Assembly (NCBI GenBank): GCA_010909165.1
Contig: MU008160.1
Coordinates: forward strand, 558,001-622,000
Length of the DNA: 64,000 nucleotides
Reading direction: 5' to 3'
From: Anthoceros angustus
Taxonomy: Eukaryota > Streptophyta > Anthocerotopsida > Anthocerotales > Anthocerotaceae
The notes under the pieces: model-generated
Seen by the model: the letters and a program-made list of their open reading frames with translations, nothing else
Databases searched by the model: none
What the model was told of the DNA's origin: nothing
Shown: positions 55,501 to 64,000 of the stretch, piece after piece
Position numbering within the stretch: the stretch's first letter is position 1
Layout of the letters: the number at the start of each line of letters is the position of its first letter
Program-made: the position numbers and the translations under genes

Positions 55501-56035
55501 GCTGTAAACAGTGTCTCTTAGCATAGGGGTTTGTCTCCGAACCCCATTTTGGCCCCAACCATCCAGAAATGCACACGTCTCATTTCATTGTTTTCAGCGA
55601 TTTGCGAACCCACAGCCCATGCATCCGAGCCCAAAAGAAGACCTAAGCCAACATCCGTTCAAATGCCGGACACACCTTTGTACTAAGTGGCTGATCGCAC
55701 TTATGCTCCAAAGAGCTGGAGTGCGCCGGACGTCCGGCGTACTTATACTCCAAAGAGGTTTATTGCACTAGGTTTGGAGAGAATTGCGTCAATACTTGTG
55801 CAAGCAAACACTTTTGTTCAAGTTGCATGTGCACACTTGCCACCGCACCAACACTCACATCGATTCTCTTTTCAAACCCTATCATTCAGAGAAATCCAAA
55901 ACGGTAGACATACTCCTTGGCCGCCCCTCCGTGAGATAAGCGCACTTAGAGTCAAGAACTTTAGGCTCTCATGGCGAGAATTGGGCAAGGTAAAGGATGG
56001 TGAGGCCTCCTCAACCCTTCTTGATCAAACTCGTC
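55501..56035. other. Boundary DNA between Copia and Gypsy remnants
   Basis: It holds a short imperfect repeat (CTTATGCTCCAAAGAG near 55701, CTTATACTCCAAAGAG near 55741) flanking a GCCGGACGTCCGGC palindrome. No gene is recognised. It may include the tail of the Gypsy element or an LTR remnant. Confidence 0.4.
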
Positions 56036-57060
56036 GGAGCTTACATTTCTCCTGTTGCACGGATCCTTTCTTATACACTGCCACAACCTCATAAGGTCCC
56101 ATCCACCTCAACCTAAGCTTCCCTGGGAAGTCCATATAACGGCTATCATATAGAAGAACCAAATCCCCGGCCGTAAAACCATTTGCCTTGGAATTGTAAG
56201 GAGTTGTCTTTCAATGCCGAATATTGAAGTAGGATGTAAGAGACTCAATCACAGAGTTGAGGAAATGAGTTCCCCTATCGCTGACCAACTCCAAAGGACA
56301 TCCATACCGAGTTATGAAGTTTTCAAGGAGAAACACCTTTGCCACTGTAGGCACATCATCCTTCCTGGTTGCCCCAGCTTCTACCATTTTTGTGCATTAG
56401 TCCGTAGCCACCAAAATATACTGCTTCCTTATCCATTTTGTGGGTGGCTTGATTAGACCCACAAAGTCTATGCCCCACTTCTTGAAAGGTGCCAAAGCTA
56501 CGTAGGATTTAAGTAAGAGGCCACTGTGTCGACAAGGTCGGCCTCCCAACCTGTTGGCATGCATCACACCTCGGAATAAAATCCCAAACATCTCTCTGCA
56601 TCATAGCCCACCAAAAGCCTGCATCCAGGATCTTCACCATGATTTGTACCGAAGAATGGCCTCCAACAAAGCTTCTATGACAAAAGAGGGTTCCTTCTCT
56701 TCCAAACAACATCGAATCTTCTCATCCAGACCAAGATTGTATAAGACCCCATCTCTTAGACAATAAGGCGCAGTTTTGTGAAGAAAAACAGCACGCCCTT
56801 CACTTGACAAGCCATCAAGCATAATTCCGTGATCTAAGAATTTTCCTTCCTCACCATTCAACAAATAACATGGACATGGGGGTCCTTCATGTTCTGATCT
56901 CCTCTTTCCATGCACACCTTGCCATTTCCTTCTAGTTGGCTCACCAGTGGATGTTGATGCCGTGGCCACAGCTCTGCCCTCAACTTGGCTTGCAAAACTA
57001 GCTTCTCCCTACAACGTCGACGCTGCAGGCATCCGTGTCTGCAAGTCGTCGACTTGTGCA
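56036..57060 (-). pseudogene. Gypsy pol remnant: integrase with internal deletion
   Basis: On the minus strand the order is AYCLRDGVLYNLG (56790), GGHSSVQIMVKILDAGFWW (56660), then CDACQQVG (56560), the integrase zinc-binding region. The catalytic core follows: FKKWGIDFVGLIKPPTKW (56480) with the first Asp, and VSDRGTHFLN (56280) with the second Asp. KTTPYNSKANG near 56190 jumps directly to GDLVLLYDSRYMDFPGKL and RWMGPYEVVAV. The part that should carry the catalytic Glu is missing. Frameshifts and stops are present, and no reverse transcriptase is found. The element is dead. Confidence 0.85.
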
Positions 57061-57349
57061 TCTCTCGACGTCGTCATCGCCACCCCATCTTCATGCTCCC
57101 TAGTCTCATGACTAGCCAAAAATTGCGATCTAGCAGCGATCTCCTCACTTTGCTGTGTTTTCTTGGCAGCAACTTCTCCAGTCGACCTTGGACCCATCGA
57201 CACCCTTTCTTGCAACTCCACTGCAAGCACACCTTGAGGTGTGGTCTCTCCACAATCCTCCTCCATACCTGGCATGGCTAAGTGTGGGCTATGGACTTCC
57301 CTTGGGGGGTAGGAATTAAGTGGGGCTTTGTTTTTTTGGTAGGTTGGAA
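57061..57349 (-). mobile_element. Probable continuation of the Gypsy remnant
   Basis: The minus-strand frame continues through EEIAARSQFLASHETREHEDG without a recognisable domain. Composition matches the Gypsy remnant more than the GC-rich element that begins near 57350. Confidence 0.4.
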
Positions 57350-57947
57350 TAGTAAAATAAGGCGGAAAAGGAGGAATAAGCACGGATAGCGCCCGATCGA
57401 CTCCGGAGTATACTCCGGACTCGGAGTGGCAACGACTTCCTAACCATGGCGAGCACCGACTACGCCGGTAACGGATAAGTCCGGACCCCACTCCGGGTCA
57501 AAACAGATAAGTACGCCAGGAAAGTAACTTAGAAGTTGAGTCGTGAGGATGCATTTCAAGCGGCGCCACGGACGGCCCCGAGTGGAGGTCGGCATGCAGC
57601 CAGACCGAGCCTGCTGGGGCCGCATATAGTATTCACGCCGCGACGCGCGGAAGGCCGAGGCAGGCACGATGTAAGGCCGAGTAAGTGGAGGCGTAAGGTC
57701 GAGTAAGCCATGCACTCGCTACGGATGAAGAGGCGCCTTCCCGCCAGTTACTTCCCAAAGGCGCGTCAAGAGGAGGTCATTGCGCACCGAGACACCGCAG
57801 CCTTGCGCCCGCAACCCGCTCGCTATCTCTTTGAGCGCCAGCATCTTCGAGCGGCTCACCGCCGGGTTGGAGCAAATAACGCGGGCGAAGAGGGCGATCG
57901 TGCGACTCCCGGCCGCCAGCCTACAAAGAACGAGGGAGAAGAAGGCG

Positions 57948-58343
57948 ATGGCACCCAAAAAGGCTACGGAGGTCTGGGAGCCATGGAACCTGGTAGAGCG
58001 CAACATTGTGACCCGGCGCTATCCGGACTTTGGGCCCTGGCTGGAGGAAGCGTGGGAATTAGTCGAGGAGTGGCACTTGGATGTGTTCCAGGCTGTCTGG
58101 ACGTTTGACAGCGTCACTCTGGTCCGCGAGTTCGCCCGGAAGATGTTGGCGGCGGCCAACAAGGAGGTTCGGTCCAAGAACCTTCGGGAGGATCCTAGGC
58201 GATGGACCTTGGAGGTCCTGAGGGCGGCCTACAACCGCCCAAAGGAGGAAGAAGGGGCGAGTCCGAGCCCTCAAGGCGAAGGGAAAGATAGGGCCGCAAG
58301 CGATGCCGAGGCTCGAACGCAGCGACAACCAACGGCCGGTTGA
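57948..58343 (+). CDS. Gag-like protein of the GC-rich element
   Basis: From ATG 57948 the frame reads WEPWNLVERNIVTRRYPD, then helical, Trp-rich sequence (LEEAWELVEEWHLDVFQAVW) and AAYNRPKEEEG, ending in a low-complexity tail. Length and helical content resemble plant retroelement gag proteins, but I recognise no specific family. It stops at 58343; later parts lie in other frames. Confidence 0.45.
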   Translation: MAPKKATEVWEPWNLVERNIVTRRYPDFGPWLEEAWELVEEWHLDVFQAVWTFDSVTLVREFARKMLAAANKEVRSKNLREDPRRWTLEVLRAAYNRPKEEEGASPSPQGEGKDRAASDAEARTQRQPTAG

Positions 58344-59208
58344 TATCGACCGCCGATGCCGAGTAAGGGCTAGCCCGGATTATTGTCCATTGAACTCGCC
58401 ACCAAGGTGGATCACCTTGGTGATAACTTGTTGGTATTCCCGCATGCGCTACCGGGAAAGAGGCGGACGGGAAGGATTATCTTCGCCTGTTCCCAGAGGC
58501 TCAAGCCGAGGAGCGAGAAGCCTCGCCATCTGGCCGCCCCATACCGATCCATGGGGGGACATTTCGAGCCCTCAAGGAGGGAGATCGAGCGGGCGCCCGG
58601 CGGGGCCGGAGGCCGAAGTGGAGCGCAAGGGCGCCCGAGGTGGGGCCGACCCCAAGGCCAAACGGACCCGGAGGAGGACGATCGAGGGATTCCTGACCCA
58701 TACGCCCTGAACGGACCCCTCACCACCTGTGGAAGTATGGAGGAAATCCCCGCTTCCTTCTCGGTGCCTCCGAGCACCAACGCAGCAGAGGGAACGACGG
58801 AGCGGAGTTGGCGGTTGCAGCCCAGCAAAGAACCAGCCGAGCTCACGGACTCGGGAACCAAGAGGCGCAAGATGTTTACCAACGCAAAGACCTCGACGGT
58901 GCTGGTTCTACCCCCGCCCACTGAGTGGCAAGAGGTCAAGAGGCGGTAAGGAGGGTGAAGGGACGCCGCCAAGGAGCAGGAGGTCACCGGCAGCACTGCA
59001 CTGAGCCGGGTCCTGCCCCGACAGAAGGGGCAAGGGCTAGCTCCTGACCCCTCACCCTCCGAGCCCTGTGACGAAGAGGGCAAATAAGGAACCCGGCCAA
59101 GAGGGCCAAGGAGGGTGAAGCTCCGAGTCAAGACTCGTGACCTAAGGGTCCCGATTAGGTCGAGAACCCACCGACTTACTCCGATGGTATGGAGGTCCGG
59201 ACTGCGAA

Positions 59209-59739
59209 ATGCCCGCCTCCCACTACGGACTTTGTGGGGTCTCACTGGCGGCCGTGGAAACACGGTCCTGCCACCGCCATGGACGATGGCTTTGGGGTCT
59301 CTGCGGGACGGCCGAGAAGACCCAGGAGGTAGAAGCCACCCGGAGGCGTATGGTGCTCCTCCAGGAGCAGTTGGAGGGGGCCCAGGAGGCAAGGAGGAAG
59401 GCCGAAGCTCTCGGCCGCATCGAGGAAGGGAAACGCAGGGAGGCCGAGAGGGAAGTCTGGTCCATCCGACAGGACCGGACTAAATTCCTTCAGCTGGGTG
59501 AGCAGCTGAAGCAGGCACAGGAGGCCCAAGCACGGGCGGAAGACCTCTGCAGGCGGAGGGGAGTAGCGCAGCAGGAGGCAGAGGAGGCCCGGGCGCAAGC
59601 GGAGAAGGCTCGTGGCCTGGCGGAGGCGGCCCGACCGACCGCCAAATGGGCGGCTGTGAAGGCAGAAGGAGGCGGAAGGCTAAGACCGACCGGATCACTA
59701 TCGCGTGATCGGAACCGGTGGAGGGAGACGGCAGGATAG
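59209..59739 (+). CDS. Coiled-coil protein segment of the GC-rich element
   Basis: The open frame contains a long heptad-like run rich in Glu, Arg, Ala and Gln (RRRMVLLQEQLEGAQEARRK, LGEQLKQAQEAQARAEDLC), a clear coiled coil from about 59310 to 59640. The start is arbitrary; the piece is probably continuous with the gag-like frame upstream, separated by frameshifts. Coiled coils of this kind occur in gag-like proteins of plant LTR elements. Confidence 0.45.
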   Translation: MPASHYGLCGVSLAAVETRSCHRHGRWLWGLCGTAEKTQEVEATRRRMVLLQEQLEGAQEARRKAEALGRIEEGKRREAEREVWSIRQDRTKFLQLGEQLKQAQEAQARAEDLCRRRGVAQQEAEEARAQAEKARGLAEAARPTAKWAAVKAEGGGRLRPTGSLSRDRNRWRETAG

Positions 59740-60879
59740 CCGCTAACTCAAGAAGGAGCGGAGGAGGTGCACGGGCCACCATGCCGAGGAGGAGGCACGC
59801 GCAAGGAGATGGAGGATCTCCGGCCTCACCGTGAGGTGGAGCCACGCAGGAGATGGAAGACCGCAAGGAGACTCGAGTCGCAGCCCAAGTTACCATTGAG
59901 AGGAATGGTATCAGGCGTGATCGCGATCACGAACGAGAAATAGAGCGGCTCCAGCGGACGGAGGAAGCAAGGGCGGAACAGGAGCAGGACGCCGAAATGG
60001 AGAAGGACTAAGGCCCGCACGGGCAGAGTTGCCCGACCGCCGAGAGGGAGATGAGTTAACGCCGTAATGAACGGAGGAGCGAGAGCACCGGACGGTAAAA
60101 GAAGCCGGGTCCCTTGAGAAAGGCGGAAGGGAACGCGCTATGGCGGTAAGCTAGCCGAGCGGAAACGACGGAGCCGGAGCAAAGTGAGCAACAAGGCGGC
60201 CGCAGAGGTGACCGAGGCCTTGTAGCCTCGCGTGATACGGCCCGCCCACCACAAACGGGCAGGGAGGTGGTCCAACAAGCCGGCAAAGACGCCCACCCGA
60301 ACACCTATGGCGAAGGGGAGTATCGGTGCTCCGGCACACGTGGAAGAGGCAATCCAAAGAAGTTGATTCGACTGCCTATTACCACGCCGAGCTCCTTAAG
60401 ACATCGGCCACAAATAGACGGACCCTGGAAGGCTCAAGGGATGAAGGGCATGGGACAAGACGGGACTCTAGTGGCCCCTGCTTGGAGACGACGGAGCGGG
60501 AGAAGAGCATCGAGGAGCGTGACGCCGATACAACGAATCCTGGTAAGTCCACGCAACCCGCCGGAAGATAGAGGCGGGGCCTTGAAGGGGAGTGGAAGGA
60601 GGAGCCAACCGACCCAAGACAAGGGTGGTGGAAGGGATGAGGACCCAGCAAGAAGAGGTCCAGGTAAGGGGTCCGGAGCTGAGACCGGACCGAGATAAGT
60701 TCTGACCGAGGTCCGAACCCCAGATGAGAGACCGACCCAGCAGACCGGACTCAGGAGGCAGACTGAGGTTCCGACCGAGTCGAGACCGGACTCGAGGTCC
60801 GGACTCAAGTAAGGAGGAGTCCCTCCGACTTACGCTGGGGAGCAGACACGGGTCTCACCGGACGGGGACCCACTGGGGA

Positions 60880-61300
60880 ACTGTGGGGAACGACGTTGTG
60901 GTAACGGCTCGCCGACGCCCGGTAGCCCAACCTCGTGATTCCGGAAGAGGAAGGGCCCCGCCGGATCATCCGATTGCGCGCCCGCAATCGCTGCCGGGAG
61001 ATTGGACCACCAATCCCGAGGCGGAACCCGGGACCTTCCACCCCACCGACGAAGGAGATAGGAGGGAGGAATAGGATGGTAGGCCGATTAGGGCGACCGA
61101 GGCCACCGTAATAGGGTGTAAAGGCGCCGACCTCCGCGTAGTATAAGAGGGCCGAGGTCGCAAAGTATCTTCTTGGTGTTGATGCCGCTGCTGCACTTGT
61201 GCCTTTGCTAACGTGAGTCCCGAGTCATCGAAAGGTGCACGGGCACCGAGAGACCGATCAAGGTTCCGTGACGGACCCTAACGTGGTGGTGTGTGCAGAA
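60880..61300 (+). mobile_element. Possible 3' LTR of the GC-rich element
   Basis: It starts TGTGGGGAACGACG after GGGGAAC. It contains a TATA-like GTATAAGAGG at 61140, then sequence resembling an R/U5 region with CTAACGTGAG. The right boundary is uncertain and no matching left LTR was found. Confidence 0.4.
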
Positions 61301-61420
61301 GGGTGACTGGGACCCGTGTTCGCCCAGCAGCCCGCCGAACGGACCGGAACGGGTGAGCCGGAGGACCCCGGAGGGCGGTAGAGCCCGGACGGAGAGGCCC
61401 GCAACGAGAGGAGGTCCTGA

Positions 61421-61719
61421 CGGTAGCCCCTGGTTTCCCTAAGACCGAAGGAGTGTAGTGTGAGGGAGAGAAGAACGGACTAGAGGTGACGAACGTGAAC
61501 GATACGACGCGAACGGGTCCTTAAACGCTTGGCCACACCGGCCCGCGTGAACGCTAAGTAGTAGTTAGATGCGAATCGATGAATGTGCGCTGAGACCGAA
61601 TCTGACGCAGTGAAGTAAGAATCGTCTCGAACGCTGCAAACGGAGCCTATCATTCCTTTGGGAACTGACTCTTCCTACAACGACACGGATCGCCGCCCGC
61701 TTCTGTCACGTCACAAGTC
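61421..61719. other. Boundary DNA right of the GC-rich element
   Basis: No gene is recognised. CACACTAAGCCAT near 61721 is a near inverted match to ATGGCTAAGTGTG near 57274, which could mark insertion flanks or be coincidence. Confidence 0.3.
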
Positions 61720-62780
61720 GCCACACTAAGCCATCCTTGCTCCTGGGCTCCAGCTCACGTACCTCCCCAGCACACCATTTTTGCATGCCGCTTTTCCTTT
61801 CTCCAAATTGTGATTTCTTCGCGATTTCTCCATCGCTCCTTGCCACCATCGTGGCCTCCACTTGCAGCCCTCCTGATTGCTCACCCTAAAAGAGCACTCC
61901 TCGCTCCTCCTTGCACACACGTTGATGCTCCTTTACTTCATCTTGAACTCTTAGATTGACCCCATGCAACAAACCCTGCACAAAACCTCGTTTATGGACA
62001 CTTGGCCCTTCTGCTTGCAACACCTCTTGCCGTACAACTTCAATCACACTTGTACTTTGCTCATGACCCTCTCCTTCCAACTGCGCCAGTGCTCTCAACT
62101 CCTTGTCATGAAATCGGTCATCAATAGCCACAATCCGCTCTCTAGTTTTCACACGAGAAATAAAATCTGCATTCACATCCTGCTTCCCTGCAATTTCTTA
62201 AACTCTTCCATCTCCTACGTACTTCGAAATCTTCGCTACCTTGCCAGATTCTAGCTCTAAGTCTTCTATGGCATTTGGATCTACATACGTTCCCTCCGGA
62301 CTCCAACCTATGCTATCTCCCGAACCTTTATCAGGAAAATTCATATCATAGGCCTTGCTTTTGTAGAAAGCTACATACTTCTGGCAGTCGTGGTGGTACT
62401 CTCTCCAAGGAACCATAAATCCTTTCTACATAATCATACAAAGGTTCCCTCCTCTTTCTTCGCAAAGTCCTCAACCGGGCCGACGTGTGATGTGCATAAC
62501 TCAGGCCACATAATCAGTTAAAAAATGCAGCTTTCAAATCATCCCAATCCGGTGGTGGTGCAGCCCCATAGGTACGACTATACCAGTGTCGGGCATGACT
62601 TTGAAGCACTCCAGGAAAAATTCGGAAACCTATGACTGAGGCTTCTAAATTTACATGAGACACATGTTCAAAAGTTCACACAAAAGCCTCGGCGTCTTCA
62701 CCTCGTTTATTCTCCCCAAATTTTACATATTGCTGGCGGCTATGGGGTCGCTGACTCCCACCACCTCCGCTTCCTCCACT
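61720..62780 (-). pseudogene. Gypsy gag remnant
   Basis: On the minus strand the retrotransposon gag signature appears. It reads YVKFGENKRGEDAEAFV near 62700, FRIFPGVLQSHARHWY near 62610, then DWDDLKAAFFN and LRTLRRKREEGTFV near 62460. Further downstream are VPWREYHHDCQKYVAFYKSK (62416) and a long frame at 62176-61886 rich in charged residues. Several stops interrupt it. It has the same orientation as the integrase remnant at 56-57 kb. Both may be halves of one element split by the GC-rich insertion, but the protease and RT are missing between them. Confidence 0.7.
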
Positions 62781-62889
62781 CATGGTCGAGGGCGTCCACA
62801 GGGCAGCTACTCCAGCTCCTCCCTCCAGACTCCAACCACTACCAGGGAGAGGGGTGTTTTACAAAACCCCTTTTGCAAATCTCCCAATC

Positions 62890-63470
62890 TTTACAGCTCT
62901 AAACACCTCCGTTATAAATTGGTTTAAGTTTCGCTGGTGTGGCAAGTTTTAAGACTCGGTTTACGACGGGGTTTCTAGTTGGATGATGTGGCACTCTTTT
63001 GGGTGCTCATTTACAACAACGGATTCATGACGTGGCTCTCACGTTGTACATAACGTTGTAAAAGCTTTTTTTTTTCAAAATTTGATCTTTATTTTTCTAA
63101 AAATCTTTATTAACATCTCTAATCACAAAAATATGATTGGAAGCCATTTACAATGCATGTATGACGTGGCTCCTTGTTAGATTACGTTAAAGCCTTTTCT
63201 CAAAATTTGTTCTTTATTTCTTCAAAATAAAGAACAAATTTTGAGAAAAAGGCTTTTACAACAAAGATGATATTTATTGTAGATTACGTTGTAAAAGCCT
63301 TTTTCTCCAAATTTATTATTATTATTATTATTACTATCTATAATAATATAATATAATAATGATAATCACAAAGATATTTATTAATAAACCCAAAAAAAAT
63401 ATGATTGGAGGCCATTTACAACAGAAGAGATGATTTACGGAGGTGAAAGAACGATGGAAAGAGACCATCT
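62890..63470. repeat. AT-rich repeat region (MITE-like)
   Basis: Variants of ACGTTGTAAAAGCCTTTTT recur at about 63050, 63184, 63249 (inverted) and 63284. The segment ATATGATTGGAAGCCATTTACAA at about 63130 recurs at about 63398 as a direct repeat. An ATT run lies at 63318-63342. No coding sequence is seen. Confidence 0.65.
63189..63256. repeat. 31-bp near-perfect hairpin with 5-nt loop
   Basis: The arm 63189-63219 (AAAGCCTTTTCTCAAAATTT and on) is the reverse complement of 63225-63256, apart from one extra A in the right arm. The loop is 63220-63224. It lies inside the AT-rich repeat region. Confidence 0.9.
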
Positions 63471-64000
63471 AGGAAGGGACAACAAATGGGGACCCGGGGG
63501 TCGGAGTAAAGAGGAGCAACCGAGCTCCCTACCTAAAGTGACCAATCGCACTCACAATGTCATATGCGTAGAATAAACGGCCCGCAAACCACGAGGAAGA
63601 GGAAAGGCATCACCCACCGCCGCCTTTATGGAGAATCGCTGAGAGCGCCTGAAGAGCAATAGAAACCCGGAAGTATGCCGTGAAGTACGAGAGGACAGAC
63701 TATGCCTCACAAGATGGTAAGCTTTGGCACAAGACTTGATGAATTTGTCAAAGTCCTCACCATTGCCCCATACGCTTTAGAGCAAGCGGATAAAGAGGTG
63801 GCCCGCTTGCATCCCGCTATACTTATGGACCTTGAGAGCCAGACGGCAGCACCCCACCGGACTTGGTGATGACTGAGCGGAGGTGGCGCCACGGTGGTCA
63901 AGAACCACTACATCCGCCACCACAACCGGTCGCCACGACAAGGTATAAGTCCGCCCGATTGAACGACCAAGAAGAGTATACTCCCGCCTCCTCCGTGCCA
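63471..64000. other. No recognisable gene
   Basis: Mixed-composition DNA to the window edge. A short minus-strand open frame at 63707-63901 has no recognisable domain. Probably repeat-derived. Confidence 0.35.

Larger units (their letters stand above)
57350..61420 (+). mobile_element. GC-rich retroelement (gag-like, coiled coil, LTR-like end)
   Basis: About 4 kb of much more GC-rich DNA lies between Gypsy pol (56-57 kb) and Gypsy gag (62-63 kb). It carries a gag-like frame at 57948-58343 and a strongly predicted coiled coil at 59310-59640. An LTR-like end begins TGTGGGGAACG near 60880, preceded by GGGGAAC. The order on the plus strand fits a non-autonomous LTR element without pol. The left LTR is not identified. 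It may be nested in the Gypsy element. Confidence 0.55.

Noticed and set aside
58412-59392. 326-codon minus-strand open frame
   Set aside because: It is antisense to the GC-rich element, where stop codons are rare because of composition. The plus strand has the gag-like and coiled-coil signals.

Overview
The window is nuclear DNA of a land plant. Support comes from plant-only families (DUF936, PLS-type PPR-DYW proteins, SABATH methyltransferases, GDSL lipases, VAMP72-type R-SNAREs), Copia and Gypsy LTR retrotransposons, and TTTAGGG telomere-type units. Very short introns (about 45-105 bp), intronless PPR-DYW genes and a compact layout point to a lycophyte of the Selaginella type. That last step is inference (about 0.6).

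Layout. 1-2.2 kb: end of a minus-strand Copia element (LTR 651-852) and a TA-flanked MITE (1671-2198). 2.7-5.8 kb: a four-exon DUF936 gene (minus). 9.6-19.7 kb: a multi-exon NBAS/MIP2 (Sec39-domain) gene (minus), in which one exon block is present three times in tandem (13537-15380). 20.7-39.8 kb: a large inverted duplication. The left arm (21323-28985) and right arm (32255-39794) each carry, from the outside in, a SABATH methyltransferase, a PPR-DYW gene and a VAMP72-like gene, in mirror orientation. The 3.3-kb spacer is full of short arrays, hairpins and telomere-like repeats. All six gene copies carry frameshifts, and a Copia LTR truncates the right SABATH copy at 39794/39795. 39.8-41.5 kb: Copia remnant. 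41.5-43.8 kb: unassigned DNA with a GC-rich, transporter-like fragment beside the only N. 44.1-45.5 kb: an intact, intronless GDSL-lipase gene (minus). 45.5-49.8 kb: no recognisable gene. 49.8-53.4 kb: a third copy of the same PPR-DYW gene (minus), intact at both ends and frameshifted in its central repeats. 54.3-64 kb: degenerate retroelements (Copia gag-protease, Gypsy integrase, a GC-rich gag/coiled-coil element with an LTR-like end, a Gypsy gag) and an AT-rich hairpin region.

Functional reading. The DUF936, NBAS/MIP2 and GDSL loci look like the real host genes, with the exon triplication raising doubt about NBAS/MIP2. The PPR family is the most unusual: all three copies put an OSB-like PDF motif (organellar ssDNA-binding proteins) in front of the PPR tract and end the DYW-type domain in Gly-Arg-Pro instead of Asp-Tyr-Trp. 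The rest of the window is mostly transposon-derived.
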